Assembly (NCBI GenBank): GCA_963205115.1
Contig: CAUJHV010000014.1
Coordinates: forward strand, 1-64,000
Origin: Pseudomonadota bacterium
Lineage (GTDB): Bacteria; Pseudomonadota; Gammaproteobacteria; Burkholderiales; Burkholderiaceae_C
Direction of reading: 5' to 3'
Length of the DNA: 64,000 bases
Under the pieces are notes generated by a model. That model saw only the letters and a program-made list of their open reading frames with translations, made no database searches and was not told the origin of the DNA. Of this stretch, positions 28,278 to 37,057 are shown piece after piece (position 1 is the stretch's first letter; each line of letters starts with the position of its first letter). The translations under genes and the position numbers were made by a program.

Positions 28278-29141
28278 TCAAGCCAGCTTGAGCAGCCGCT
28301 TGGCGTTTTCCTTCAGGATCAGCGGCTTGACCTTGTCCTTGAAGCCGGCCTCGTCGAAATCCTTCATCCAGCGCTCGGGCGTGATCAGCGGGTAGTCGCT
28401 GCCGAAGAGCATGCGGTCCTTCAGCAGCGTATTCGCATACTGCACCAGCTGCGCCGGGAAGTACTTCGGGCTCCAGCCGGAGAGATCGATCCACACATTG
28501 GGCTTGTGCAGCGCCAGGCTCAGCGCCTCGTCCTGCCACGGCCAGCTCGGGTGGGCGACGACGATCTGCATGTCCGGGAAGTCCATCGCCACGTCTTCGA
28601 GCAGCATGGGGTTGCTGTTCTGCAGCCGCAGGCCGCCGCCGCAGCGCATGCCGCTGCCGATGCCGCTGTGGCCGCTGTGGAAGATGGCGGGCAGGTTGTA
28701 CTCGGCGATGACCTCGTAGATCGGCCAGGCCATCTTGTCGTAGGGCAGGAAGCCCTGCACCGTCGGGTGGAACTTGAAGCCCTTGACGCCGTGTTCTTCG
28801 ATCAGCCGCCGCGCTTCGCGTGCGCCCATCTTGCCCTTGTGCGGGTCGATCGAGGCGAAGGCGATCATCATGTCGCTGTTCTTCTGCGCCGCCTCGCAGA
28901 TCTCCTCGTTCGGGATGCGGCGACGGCCGAGTTGCGACTCGCTGTCCACCGTGAACATCACCAGGCCGATCTTGCGCTCGCGGTAGTAGGCCACCGTCTC
29001 TTCGATGCTCGGGCGGCGGTTGCTGCCGAAGTACTTGTCCGCGGCGCGGTCGTACTCCTCGCCGTAGTTGTCGAAGGGGTTCCAGCACGACACCTCGGCA
29101 TGCGTGTGGATGTCGATGGCGATCAGATCGTCGGCGTTCAT
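28278..29141 (-). CDS. Amidohydrolase superfamily (ACMSD-like) metal-dependent hydrolase
   Basis: 287 aa TIM-barrel metal hydrolase. Probable metal ligands are His12 and His14 (DIHTH), His155/His158 (FHSGHSG), His197 (VAHPSW) and Asp249 (LFGSDYP). It is divergent from the crotonase/CoA-ligase operon, with 173 bp between starts. In Rhodococcus jostii RHA1 an amidohydrolase, CouO, performs the C-C cleavage of beta-keto thioesters in p-hydroxycinnamate degradation and replaces a thiolase. By context this protein may do the same here, since no thiolase is in the cluster. Family assignment is firm; the specific reaction is inferred. Confidence 0.88.
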   Translation of the reverse strand: MNADDLIAIDIHTHAEVSCWNPFDNYGEEYDRAADKYFGSNRRPSIEETVAYYRERKIGLVMFTVDSESQLGRRRIPNEEICEAAQKNSDMMIAFASIDPHKGKMGAREARRLIEEHGVKGFKFHPTVQGFLPYDKMAWPIYEVIAEYNLPAIFHSGHSGIGSGMRCGGGLRLQNSNPMLLEDVAMDFPDMQIVVAHPSWPWQDEALSLALHKPNVWIDLSGWSPKYFPAQLVQYANTLLKDRMLFGSDYPLITPERWMKDFDEAGFKDKVKPLILKENAKRLLKLA

Positions 29142-29174
29142 CGGGGACTCCGGCAGCGGTTCAACAACTTAGAA

Positions 29175-29192
29175 GTCTGAATCAAATCAGAC
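29175..29192. promoter_or_regulatory. Candidate operator in the amidohydrolase/crotonase divergent region
   Basis: Inverted repeat GTCTGA-ATCAAA-TCAGAC with perfect 6-bp arms, in an AT-richer part of the 173-bp divergent intergenic space, 34 bp upstream of the amidohydrolase ATG and about 120 bp from the crotonase ATG. MarR-type repressors such as CouR bind inverted repeats of this size, and a MarR gene ends the operon. The pairing of this site with that protein is inference. Confidence 0.5.
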
Positions 29193-29314
29193 CCCCGCTC
29201 GAGGCGGTTTGCTGCAATTCTTGCACTGCACCATGCCCAACAACCTCGGGTTTCCCCGGGTCCATTAGTTTTCTTTCTGAACTATCTTGGCGGCCCATTC
29301 GCACACCCGCCGCC

Positions 29315-30130
29315 ATGTCCACCGACTTCAGACCCGCCACTGGCCTGCTCGCCACGCTCCCGCTGCTGGACATCACCAGCAGCGACACCGTGCTGCACAT
29401 CCGACTGAACCGGCCGGCCAAGCGCAATGCGCTGAGCGACCCGCTGATCCAGCAGCTGCACACCACCTTCGTCAACCTGCCCGAGGGCACACGCGCGGCG
29501 GTCATCAGCGGCGAGGGCTCGCATTTCTGCGCGGGCCTGGACCTGTCGGAACTCGTCGCACGCGACATCCACAGCGGCGTGCTGCATTCGCGCATGTGGC
29601 ACGCAGCCTTCGACGCCATCCAGTTCGGCAGCGTGCCGGTGGTGGCAGCCCTGCACGGCGCGGTGGTCGGCGGCGGCCTGGAACTGGCCTCTTCCTGCCA
29701 CATCCGCGTGGCCGACCGCACGGCCTATTACGGTCTGCCGGAAGGCCAGCGCGGCATCTTCGTGGGCGGCGGCGGCTCGGCGCGCATCCCGCGCCTGATC
29801 GGCGTGGCGCGCATGACCGACCTGATGATGACCGGCCGCGTCTTCGACGCCGAAGAAGGTCTGGCCGTGGGGCTGTCGCAATATGTCGTCGAAGACGGCC
29901 AGGCGGTGGAGAAGGCCCTGGCGCTGGCCGCGCGCATCGCGCAGAACGCGCCGATGAGCAACTTCGCCGTGATGCACGCGCTGCCGCGCATCGCCGACCA
30001 GTCGCAGAGCGAAGGCCTGTTCACCGAGTCGCTGATGGCCGCCGTGGCCGAGAGCACCCCCGAAGCCCAGGACCGCCTGCGCGCCTTCCTCGAAGGCCGT
30101 GCGGGCAAGGTTGTCAAGAGCACGTCATGA
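29315..30130 (+). CDS. Crotonase (enoyl-CoA hydratase/isomerase) family protein
   Basis: 271 aa. Crotonase-fold oxyanion-hole segments are GSHFCAGLDLSEL and ALHGAVVGGGLELASS; the acidic residues expected in a hydratase follow at YGLPEGQRGIFVGGGGS. First gene of the operon, it overlaps the CoA-ligase ATG by ATGA. In a phenylpropanoid pathway it would hydrate the 2,3-double bond of the cinnamoyl-CoA-type thioester. Whether it then acts as a lyase (ECH type giving an aldehyde) or only as a hydratase is unclear; the SDR downstream favours a plain hydratase. Confidence 0.88.
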   Translation: MSTDFRPATGLLATLPLLDITSSDTVLHIRLNRPAKRNALSDPLIQQLHTTFVNLPEGTRAAVISGEGSHFCAGLDLSELVARDIHSGVLHSRMWHAAFDAIQFGSVPVVAALHGAVVGGGLELASSCHIRVADRTAYYGLPEGQRGIFVGGGGSARIPRLIGVARMTDLMMTGRVFDAEEGLAVGLSQYVVEDGQAVEKALALAARIAQNAPMSNFAVMHALPRIADQSQSEGLFTESLMAAVAESTPEAQDRLRAFLEGRAGKVVKSTS

Positions 30131-31989
30131 GCGATATCCGCTACCGCGACGCGCATGTCGGCGGCTGCGTCGAGGCGACCATCGAGGCGCGCGCCGACGG
30201 CAGCACGCTCGTGCGTTCCACGGAAGGCCTGCGCTGGTTTCCCGAGCGCCTGAGCGACTGCCTCGAGCAGTGGGCGCAGGACGCGCCGGACCGCAGCTTC
30301 GTCGCGCGCCGCCACCAGGGTGGCGACTGGGTGCACATCAGCTACGCGCAGATGCTGCAGCGTGCCCGCGCGGTCGGCCAGGCGCTCGTCGACCTGAAGC
30401 TGTCGACCGATCGGCCCGTGGCCATCCTGTCGGGCAACGACCTCGAACACCTCACGCTGGCGCTGGGTGCGATGTGGGCCGGCGTGCCTTATGTGCCGGT
30501 GTCGACCGCGTATGCGCTGGTCTCGCAGGACTACGGCAAGCTGCGCCACATCCTGGGTGTCACGACCCCGGGCCTGGTCTTCGCCAGCGATGCCGCGTAT
30601 GCCAAGGCCATCGCCGCCACCGTGCCGGCCGACGTGACCGTGGTGATGACCACTGGCACGGTCGAAGGCCGCGAGGTGCGCAGCTTCGACAGCCTGCTGC
30701 AGACGACACCCGGGCCGACGCTGGACGCCGCGCACGCGCAGGTGACGGCCGACAGCATCGTCAAGTTTCTCTTCACCTCGGGCTCGACCAAGCAGCCCAA
30801 GGGCGTGATCACCACGCACCGCATGATGTGCAGCAACCAGCAGATGCTGCGCCAGTGCCTGGGCTTCTTTGCCGAGGAGCCGCCGGTGCTGGTCGACTGG
30901 CTGCCCTGGAACCACGTCTTCGGCGGCAGCCACAACGTGGGCATCACGCTGTACAACGGCGGCACGCTCTACATCGACGACGGCAAGCCCACGCCGGGCG
31001 GCATCCGCGAAACGCTGCGCAACCTGCGCGAGATCTCGCCGACGATCTACTTCAACGTGCCCAAGGGCCTGGAAGAGATCGCCACCGCGATGGACAGCGA
31101 CGAGCAGCTGCGCCGCACGCTCTTCAAGCGCTGCAAGGCCTTCATGTTTGCCGGCGCCGCGCTGAGCCAGGCCGTGTGGGACAAGCTGCACGCGCATGCC
31201 GAGGCCACCGTGGGCGAGCGCGTGCGCGTGATCACGGGCCTGGGCATGACCGAAACCGCGCCCTCGTGCACCTTCGCGGTGGGCATCGATGTCGCCTCCG
31301 GCCACATCGGCCTGCCCGTACCGGGCGTCGAGATCAAGCTGGTGAAGGACGCCACCACCAGCGGCAAGACGGAGATCCGCTTCCGCGGGCCGAACGTCAT
31401 GCCGGGCTACTGGCGCGCGCCCGAACAATCACGCGAGGCCTTCGACGATGAAGGTTTCTACCGCACCGGCGACGCCGTGCGCTGGATCGACCCGGCACAC
31501 CCGCAGCGCGGCCTGTTCTTCGACGGCCGCACGGCCGAGGACTTCAAGCTCTCCAGCGGCACCTTCGTCAGCGTGGGCCCGCTGCGCGCGAAGATCGTGC
31601 TGGCCGGCGACCCCTGCGTGCAGGATGCGGTGATCACCGGCCTGAACCGCGACGAGGTCGGCGCACTCATCTTCCCGCGGCCCGACGAATGCAGGCGCCT
31701 GGCCGGCGTGGACGCGTCCATGCCACTGCCCGAGGTGCTGCACCTGCCGTCCGTGCGTGCCTTCTTCCAGGCCCTGGCCGACCGCCTGTGGCGCGAGGCC
31801 ACCGGCAGCGCCAGCCGTGTCGCGCGGCTGCACGTGCTGGCCGAGCCGCCGTCCATCGACAAGGGCGAGGTCACCGACAAGGGCTCGATCAACCAGCGCG
31901 CCGTGCTCGCACACCGCGATGCGCTGGTCGAGGCGCTCTACGAAGGCCGCGAGGCCGACCCCTTCCTGATCCTGCCGAACAAGCACTGA
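30127..31989 (+). CDS. Feruloyl-CoA synthase-like acyl-CoA ligase (AMP-forming)
   Basis: 620 aa. The adenylate-forming P-loop begins at residue 216 (FTSGSTKQPKGVITTH). The GLGMTETAP motif and the C-terminal hinge FFDGRTAEDFKLSSGTFVSV, followed by LRAKIVLAG, are as in the feruloyl-CoA synthase group. That group has a C-terminus without the usual GK catalytic loop of acetyl-CoA synthetase and ends with a KGEVTDKGSINQRAV segment. It would activate a hydroxycinnamate or other aromatic acid to its CoA ester. It is coupled to the crotonase gene by a 4-base overlap and followed by an SDR gene 28 bp later. Confidence 0.88.
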   Translation: MSDIRYRDAHVGGCVEATIEARADGSTLVRSTEGLRWFPERLSDCLEQWAQDAPDRSFVARRHQGGDWVHISYAQMLQRARAVGQALVDLKLSTDRPVAILSGNDLEHLTLALGAMWAGVPYVPVSTAYALVSQDYGKLRHILGVTTPGLVFASDAAYAKAIAATVPADVTVVMTTGTVEGREVRSFDSLLQTTPGPTLDAAHAQVTADSIVKFLFTSGSTKQPKGVITTHRMMCSNQQMLRQCLGFFAEEPPVLVDWLPWNHVFGGSHNVGITLYNGGTLYIDDGKPTPGGIRETLRNLREISPTIYFNVPKGLEEIATAMDSDEQLRRTLFKRCKAFMFAGAALSQAVWDKLHAHAEATVGERVRVITGLGMTETAPSCTFAVGIDVASGHIGLPVPGVEIKLVKDATTSGKTEIRFRGPNVMPGYWRAPEQSREAFDDEGFYRTGDAVRWIDPAHPQRGLFFDGRTAEDFKLSSGTFVSVGPLRAKIVLAGDPCVQDAVITGLNRDEVGALIFPRPDECRRLAGVDASMPLPEVLHLPSVRAFFQALADRLWREATGSASRVARLHVLAEPPSIDKGEVTDKGSINQRAVLAHRDALVEALYEGREADPFLILPNKH

Positions 31990-32017
31990 ACACGCGCTGA
32001 ACGAGAGGCCACACGAC

Positions 32018-32782
32018 ATGCAGATATCCGCTCAATCCGCCATCGTCACCGGCGGGGGCTCCGGCCTCGGCGAGGCGGTCGCACGCGAACTCGCCCGCCA
32101 GGGCGCGAAGGTCGCGGTGCTCGACGTGAATGCCGCCGGCGCGCAGCGCGTGGCCGGCGAGATCGGCGGCATCGCCTGCACCTGCGACGTCACCGATTCG
32201 GCCTCGGTCACGGCCGCGCTGGATGCGGCTACCGCCGCCCACGGCGTGCCGCGCATCGTGATGAATATCGCCGGCATCGGCTCGGCCAAGCGCATCATCG
32301 CCAAGGACGGCTCGCCCGCGCCGCTGGAAGATTTCGAGCGCGTGGTGCGCATCAACCTGATCGGCAGCTACAACGTGGCCCGCCTGGCCGCCGCGCGTAC
32401 CGCCACGCTGGAGCCGATGGCCGATGGCGAGCGCGGCGTGATTGTCAATACCGCCTCGGTCGCGGCCTTCGACGGCCAGGTCGGCCAGGAGGCCTATTCG
32501 GCCAGCAAGGGCGGCATCGTGGGCATGACGCTGCCGCTGGCACGCGACCTCGCGCAGTGGGGCATCCGCGTGTGCACCATCGCGCCGGGCTTGTTCCACA
32601 CACCGCTGATGGCCCAGTTGCCCGAGCCGGTGCAGCAATCGCTGGCCGCGTCGATCCCCTTCCCCAAGCGGCTGGGCCGGCCCGACGAATTTGCTGCCCT
32701 GGCCGCCCACATCGTCACCAACGTGCACCTCAACGGCGAAGTCATCCGTCTGGATGGCGCGCTGCGCATGGCGCCGCGCTGA
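32018..32782 (+). CDS. SDR-family 3-hydroxyacyl-CoA dehydrogenase (type 2-like)
   Basis: 254 aa. Rossmann motif [19 protein letters not shown] at the N-terminus, NIAG (about residues 85-88) and the catalytic Tyr160-x-x-x-Lys164 (YSASK). The overall pattern, with [14 protein letters not shown] and [12 protein letters not shown], resembles HSD10-type 3-hydroxyacyl-CoA dehydrogenases. It would oxidise the 3-hydroxy thioester made by the ligase and crotonase to a 3-keto thioester. A GAGAGG ribosome binding site lies before the ATG. Confidence 0.88.
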   Translation: MQISAQSAIVTGGGSGLGEAVARELARQGAKVAVLDVNAAGAQRVAGEIGGIACTCDVTDSASVTAALDAATAAHGVPRIVMNIAGIGSAKRIIAKDGSPAPLEDFERVVRINLIGSYNVARLAAARTATLEPMADGERGVIVNTASVAAFDGQVGQEAYSASKGGIVGMTLPLARDLAQWGIRVCTIAPGLFHTPLMAQLPEPVQQSLAASIPFPKRLGRPDEFAALAAHIVTNVHLNGEVIRLDGALRMAPR

Positions 32783-32881
32783 ACCCACAGTCCCCTCAGC
32801 CCGGGTCGACCCTGTCAGCCAGCCGATCCCGCTCGCGTTAAGCCCTTTCCCTTTCACCCCTCGCTCCCCAGGAGACATCAC

Positions 32882-34024
32882 ATGAAGCGCTTCCCCATCA
32901 AGGCCCTGGTGGCCGCCGCGGCGACCCTGCTGGCCTCTGCTTCGGCGCTGGCCGACATCAACATCGGCGTGAGCCTGTCGCTCACGGGTCCTGGCTCCGG
33001 TCTGGGCATCCCGATGCAGAACCAGTTCAAGACCTGGGCGCCGACCATCGCCGGCGAGAAGGTCAATCTGATCATCCTGGACGACGCAACCGATCCGGGC
33101 AAGGGCGTGACCAACGCGCGCCGCTTCGTCACCGAGGACAAGGTCGACATGATCATCGGCTCGTGCATCACGGCCGTCGCCGCGGCGATGACACCCGTGG
33201 CCGCGGAAGCCAAGACCGTGCAGCTGGCCGGCTCGCCCGTGGGCGTGCCCCCGGGCCAGGACGGCTGGCTGTTCCGCCTGCCGCAGGGCAATGACGTGAT
33301 GGCCCATGCGGTGGTCGGCCACATGAAGAAGGCGGGCGTCAAGACCGTCGGCTTCCTGGGCTACACCGATGCCTATGGTGAGCAGTGGCTCAAGGCCTTC
33401 ACGGCCGAAGGCGAGAAGGCCGGCATCAAGATCATCGCCGCCGAGCGCTTCGCCCGCACCGACACCAGCGTCACGCCGCAGGCCCTGAAGCTCACCGCCG
33501 CCAACCCCGACGCGATGCTCGTCGTGGCCTCGGGCTCCGGCGCCGCGATGCCGCACAAGGCCATCGTCGAGCGCAACTTCAAGGGCAAGATCTACCAGAC
33601 GCATGCCGCCGCCACGATGGACCTGATGCGCATCGGCGGCAAGGACGTCGAAGGCTCCTTCGTCGTGTCCGGCCCGGCCATGGTGGGTGCGCAGCTGCCC
33701 GACAACCACCCGTCCAAGAAGGTCGCGATGGACTTCCTGGCCAGCTACGAAAAGGCCTACGGTGCCGGCAGTGCCAACCAGTTTGCCGGCCATGCCTACG
33801 ACGCGCGCATCGTGCTCGAGAAGATCATTCCGGTGGCCCTGAAGAAGGCCAAGCCCGGCACGCCCGAGTTCCGTGCGGCGCTGAAGGACGCGATGGAAAC
33901 CATGGGCCGGACGGTGTTCTCGCACGGCGTGATGAACTGGACGCCGGCCGACCATTGGGGCTACACGATGGAAACCGGCGTGATGCTCAAGGTCGCCGAC
34001 GGCAAGTTCGCGGTCGAGAAGTAA
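32882..34024 (+). CDS. LIV-type ABC transporter substrate-binding protein
   Basis: 380 aa periplasmic binding protein of the Leu/Ile/Val-binding (Peripla_BP_6) fold. A Sec signal peptide ends about residue 24 (ASASALADI). Fold markers include ISLTGPGSGLGIP-like VSLSLTGPGSGLGI and LDDATDPGKGVTNARRFV. A GGAG ribosome binding site precedes the ATG. Within a CoA-ligase/beta-oxidation operon the likely ligand is an aromatic acid, as for CouP-type proteins of Rhodopseudomonas that bind hydroxycinnamates, and not branched-chain amino acids. Confidence 0.9.
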   Translation: MKRFPIKALVAAAATLLASASALADINIGVSLSLTGPGSGLGIPMQNQFKTWAPTIAGEKVNLIILDDATDPGKGVTNARRFVTEDKVDMIIGSCITAVAAAMTPVAAEAKTVQLAGSPVGVPPGQDGWLFRLPQGNDVMAHAVVGHMKKAGVKTVGFLGYTDAYGEQWLKAFTAEGEKAGIKIIAAERFARTDTSVTPQALKLTAANPDAMLVVASGSGAAMPHKAIVERNFKGKIYQTHAAATMDLMRIGGKDVEGSFVVSGPAMVGAQLPDNHPSKKVAMDFLASYEKAYGAGSANQFAGHAYDARIVLEKIIPVALKKAKPGTPEFRAALKDAMETMGRTVFSHGVMNWTPADHWGYTMETGVMLKVADGKFAVEK

Positions 34025-34106
34025 ACCGGCATCGGGCGGCGCACAGCCGCCCCGAGCCCGCCACGGCCCTCGGCGGCCGCGGCGGGCCGCGTCGCTGCCC
34101 ACGCAC

Positions 34107-34131
34107 GCGGGCGAACCCTGTGTTCGCCCGC
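34107..34131. promoter_or_regulatory. Stem-loop between the binding-protein gene and livH
   Basis: A perfect 10-bp stem GCGGGCGAAC/GTTCGCCCGC with a 5-base loop, in the 137-bp gap after the binding-protein gene. No T-run follows. Its position matches the hairpin between dctP and dctQ (13945-13969), which suggests a common way to favour binding-protein expression over permease expression. Confidence 0.65.
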
Positions 34132-34161
34132 CTCACCCGCTGACCCGAGACACCCACCGCC

Positions 34162-35199
34162 ATGGACTTCAACATCGCCAGCATCCTGGCGCTGGACGGC
34201 CTGACCAACGGCGCCATCTATGCGCTGCTGGCCCTGGCCACGGTGCTGCTGTTTGCCGTCACACGGGTCATCTACATCCCGCAAGGCGAATACGTCGCCT
34301 TCGGCGCACTCACATTGGCGCTGCTGCAGGCCGGCAAGCTGCCGGGAACCGTGTGGTTCCTGCTCATCCTGGCCGGCATGGCCGCGGTATCCGATGTCGT
34401 CCACGGCGTGCGCCATCACCATGCCGGCGCACGCATCGCCAAGCAGGTGCTGGGCACGCTGGCCTACCCGGTGGCCATCTCGCTGGTGGCCTGGTGGGCC
34501 GCACCGCGTGGCCTGCCGCTGCTGGCACAGGCCGCGCTGACGCTGGCCCTGGTCACGCCCTTCGGCAACCTGATCTACCGCCTGGCCTACGAGTCGCTGG
34601 CCGACGCCAGCGTGCTGGTGCTGCTGATCGTCTCGGTGGGCGTGCACTTCACGTTGGTGGGCCTGGGCCTGTTCTTCTTTGGTGCGGAAGGCTTCCGCAA
34701 CCCGAGCTTCTGGGATGCGCGCTTTACGCTGGGCCCGCTGAACCTCAGTGGCCAGGCCATCATCATCTTCGCCGCGTCGATCGCGCTGATCGTGATGCTG
34801 CGTCTGTATTTCGAACGCACGCTCTACGGCAAGGCGCTGCTGGCCACGGCCGTCAACCGGCTGGGCGCGCGGCTGATGGGCATCTCCTCGGTCACGGCCG
34901 GGCGGCTGTCGTTCACCATGGCCGCGTTCATCGGTGCGCTGTCCGGCCTTCTGATCGGCCCGACCACGACGGTCTTCTACGACAGCGGCTTCCTCATCGG
35001 CCTCAAGGGCTTCGTCGCCGCCGTCTTCGCGGGCTTGTCGAGCTACCCGCTGGCCCTGGTGGGTGCGCTGGGCGTGGGGCTGCTGGAGAGCTTCGGTTCG
35101 TTCTGGGCCAGCGCCTTCAAGGAAGTGATCGTCTTCAGCTCCATCCTGCCGGTGCTGCTGTGGCGATCCCTGCGCGATCCGCACGGCGAGGAACATTGA
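34162..35199 (+). CDS. livH: LIV-type ABC transporter permease LivH
   Basis: 345 aa, about eight to nine membrane segments, somewhat longer than classical LivH (about 300). The N-terminus [21 protein letters not shown] and the downstream [40 protein letters not shown] and [23 protein letters not shown] are the usual LivH conserved regions. The extra length is a loop around residues 75-105 rich in His and Arg. One of two inner-membrane permeases of the importer; partner is the LivM part of the next gene. Confidence 0.9.
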   Translation: MDFNIASILALDGLTNGAIYALLALATVLLFAVTRVIYIPQGEYVAFGALTLALLQAGKLPGTVWFLLILAGMAAVSDVVHGVRHHHAGARIAKQVLGTLAYPVAISLVAWWAAPRGLPLLAQAALTLALVTPFGNLIYRLAYESLADASVLVLLIVSVGVHFTLVGLGLFFFGAEGFRNPSFWDARFTLGPLNLSGQAIIIFAASIALIVMLRLYFERTLYGKALLATAVNRLGARLMGISSVTAGRLSFTMAAFIGALSGLLIGPTTTVFYDSGFLIGLKGFVAAVFAGLSSYPLALVGALGVGLLESFGSFWASAFKEVIVFSSILPVLLWRSLRDPHGEEH

Positions 35200-35200
35200 G

Positions 35201-35293
35201 ATGACGATCCCCCAGCTTGCGGCTGTCGCCGCTTCGCGGTCCTCCGTGGAGGCGCCGGCCGCCTTCGGGCCGGCCCGGCAGGAGGCCCCATGA
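35201..35293 (+). other. Possible 30-codon leader ORF with hairpins ahead of the LivM-LivG fusion
   Basis: An ATG right after the livH stop (TGAGATG) opens a 30-codon frame whose TGA overlaps the livMG start as ATGA. The segment is highly structured: hairpins GCGGC/GCCGC (35219-35232), CCTCC/GGAGG (35241-35252) and GCCGGCC/GGCCGGC (35254-35274). It also carries the AGGAGG that serves livMG. It looks like a palindromic intergenic repeat of the kind common in Comamonadaceae that happens to be open. Real translation is unproven, but coupling to livMG is possible. Confidence 0.4.
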
Positions 35294-37056
35294 ATCTGCG
35301 CCGCTGGGCCTTCCCCGCCTTCGCCCTGTTCATGATGGTGCTGCCGGCGCTGCCGGTGCCCGATTTCTGGATCACGCAGAGCAACTACATCGGCCTGTAT
35401 GCGATGGTTTCGCTGGGCCTGGTGCTGCTGACCGGCGTGGGCGGGCTCACCAGCTTCGGCCAGGCCGCCTTCGTGGGCATCGGCGCCTACACGGCGGCCT
35501 ACCTGGCCACGACGATGGGCATGTCGCCCTGGCTGACGCTGTTCATCGGCCTGGGCCTGGCCGTGTTGGCGGCTCTGGTCGTCGGTGCGATCACCCTGCG
35601 CATGTCGGGGCACTACCTGCCGCTGGCCACCATCGCCTGGGGCCTGGTGCTGTACTACACCATGGGCAACCTGGAAGCCCTGGGCAAGTACGACGGCCTG
35701 CTGGGCATTCCCTCGCTGAAGGCCTTCGGCGTCGAGCTGGGCACCGGGCGCGGCCTGCATCCGCTGATCTGGGCCGCGGCGCTGCTGGCGGCCCTGGCGG
35801 TAACGCACCTGCTGGACTCGCGCCCGGGCCGTGCCATTCGCTCGCTCAAGAGCGGCTCGATGATGGCCGAGGCGATGGGCATCTCGACCTTCCGCTACAA
35901 GCTCACCATCTTCGTGATCGCCGCGGTCCTGGCGGCGGTGTCGGGCTGGCTGTTCGCGCACTTCCAGCGCACCGTGAACCCGACACCCTTCTCGCTGAGC
36001 AAGGGCATCGAGTACCTGTTCATGGCCGTGCTGGGCGGCGTGGGCCATGTCTGGGGTGCGTTCCTGGGTTCGGCCGTGGTGCGCGTGATCGAAGACCAGC
36101 TGCAGGTGCTGCTGCCCAAGCTCATCGGCACCAGCGGCAATTTCGAGGTCATCGTCTTCGGCATCGTGCTGATCGTCGTGCTGAAGTACGCGCCCGATGG
36201 CCTGTGGACCTTCGTCGGCCGCTGGCTGCCGGCGCCCAAGCGCGAGCGCAACTGGGAAGGCGCGGCAGCGCTGCCGGCGCGCGACAAGCCGGCGCGCGGC
36301 GAGCTGCTGCTGGAGGTGGACAAGGTGCGCAAGGAGTTCGGCGGGCTGGTGGCCGTCAACGACGTGAGCTTCCAGATCCGCGCCGGCGACATCGTCGGCC
36401 TGATCGGCCCTAACGGCGCAGGCAAGTCAACCACTTTCAACCTGATCACCGGCGTGCTGCCGCTGACACGCGGCGGCGTCAACTTCCGCGGCAGTCCGGT
36501 CGCCGGCCTGGCCTCGCGCGAGATCGCGCGGCGCGGCATGTCGCGCACCTTCCAGCACGTCAAGATGATCCCGGACATGACGGTGCTGGAGAACGTCGCG
36601 CTGGGCGGCTACCTGCGCAGCAAGGCCAACAGCGTGCAGGCCATGTTGCGCCTGGACCGCGAAGAGGAAAAGCGCCTGTTCGCCGAAGCCGAACGGCAGC
36701 TCGCACGCATCGGCATGGTGCACCAGATGCACGAGCTGGCGGGCAACCTGGCCCTGGGCCCGCAGCGTCTGATGGAAATTGCCCGCGCGCTGTGCACCGA
36801 CCCCGCGCTGCTGTTGTTGGACGAGCCGGCCGCGGGCCTGCGCCACAAGGAAAAGCAGGCCCTGGGCGAGGTGCTGCGCCAGCTGAAGTCCGAAGGCATG
36901 AGCATCCTGCTGGTCGAACACGACATGGAATTTGTCATGGGCCTGACCGACCGCATCGTGGTCATGGAGTTCGGCACGCGGCTGATGGAGGGCACGCCCA
37001 CCGAGGTCCAGGAGTCCCCCGCGGTGCGTGCCGCCTACCTCGGAACGGAGCATTGA
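35290..37056 (+). CDS. Fused LIV-type ABC permease (LivM) and ATPase (LivG)
   Basis: 588 aa. Residues about 1-310 are a LivM permease with the signature GLTSFGQAAFVGIGAYTAAYL and about eight to nine membrane segments. Residues about 338-588 are a LivG-type ATPase with Walker A GPNGAGKS (373-380), Walker B LLLLDEP (507-513) and H-loop EHD (543-545). The signature motif, normally LSxGQQR in LivG, reads LALGPQR (487-493). The fusion is a known arrangement in Burkholderiales aromatic-acid importers. AGGAGG precedes the ATG. Confidence 0.9.
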   Translation: MNLRRWAFPAFALFMMVLPALPVPDFWITQSNYIGLYAMVSLGLVLLTGVGGLTSFGQAAFVGIGAYTAAYLATTMGMSPWLTLFIGLGLAVLAALVVGAITLRMSGHYLPLATIAWGLVLYYTMGNLEALGKYDGLLGIPSLKAFGVELGTGRGLHPLIWAAALLAALAVTHLLDSRPGRAIRSLKSGSMMAEAMGISTFRYKLTIFVIAAVLAAVSGWLFAHFQRTVNPTPFSLSKGIEYLFMAVLGGVGHVWGAFLGSAVVRVIEDQLQVLLPKLIGTSGNFEVIVFGIVLIVVLKYAPDGLWTFVGRWLPAPKRERNWEGAAALPARDKPARGELLLEVDKVRKEFGGLVAVNDVSFQIRAGDIVGLIGPNGAGKSTTFNLITGVLPLTRGGVNFRGSPVAGLASREIARRGMSRTFQHVKMIPDMTVLENVALGGYLRSKANSVQAMLRLDREEEKRLFAEAERQLARIGMVHQMHELAGNLALGPQRLMEIARALCTDPALLLLDEPAAGLRHKEKQALGEVLRQLKSEGMSILLVEHDMEFVMGLTDRIVVMEFGTRLMEGTPTEVQESPAVRAAYLGTEH

Positions 37057-37057
37057 G

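Noticed and set aside
33961..36048. Minus-strand open frame of about 695 codons opposite livH and livMG
   Set aside because: Composition is Gln/His/Arg-rich shadow; both plus-strand genes are certain.
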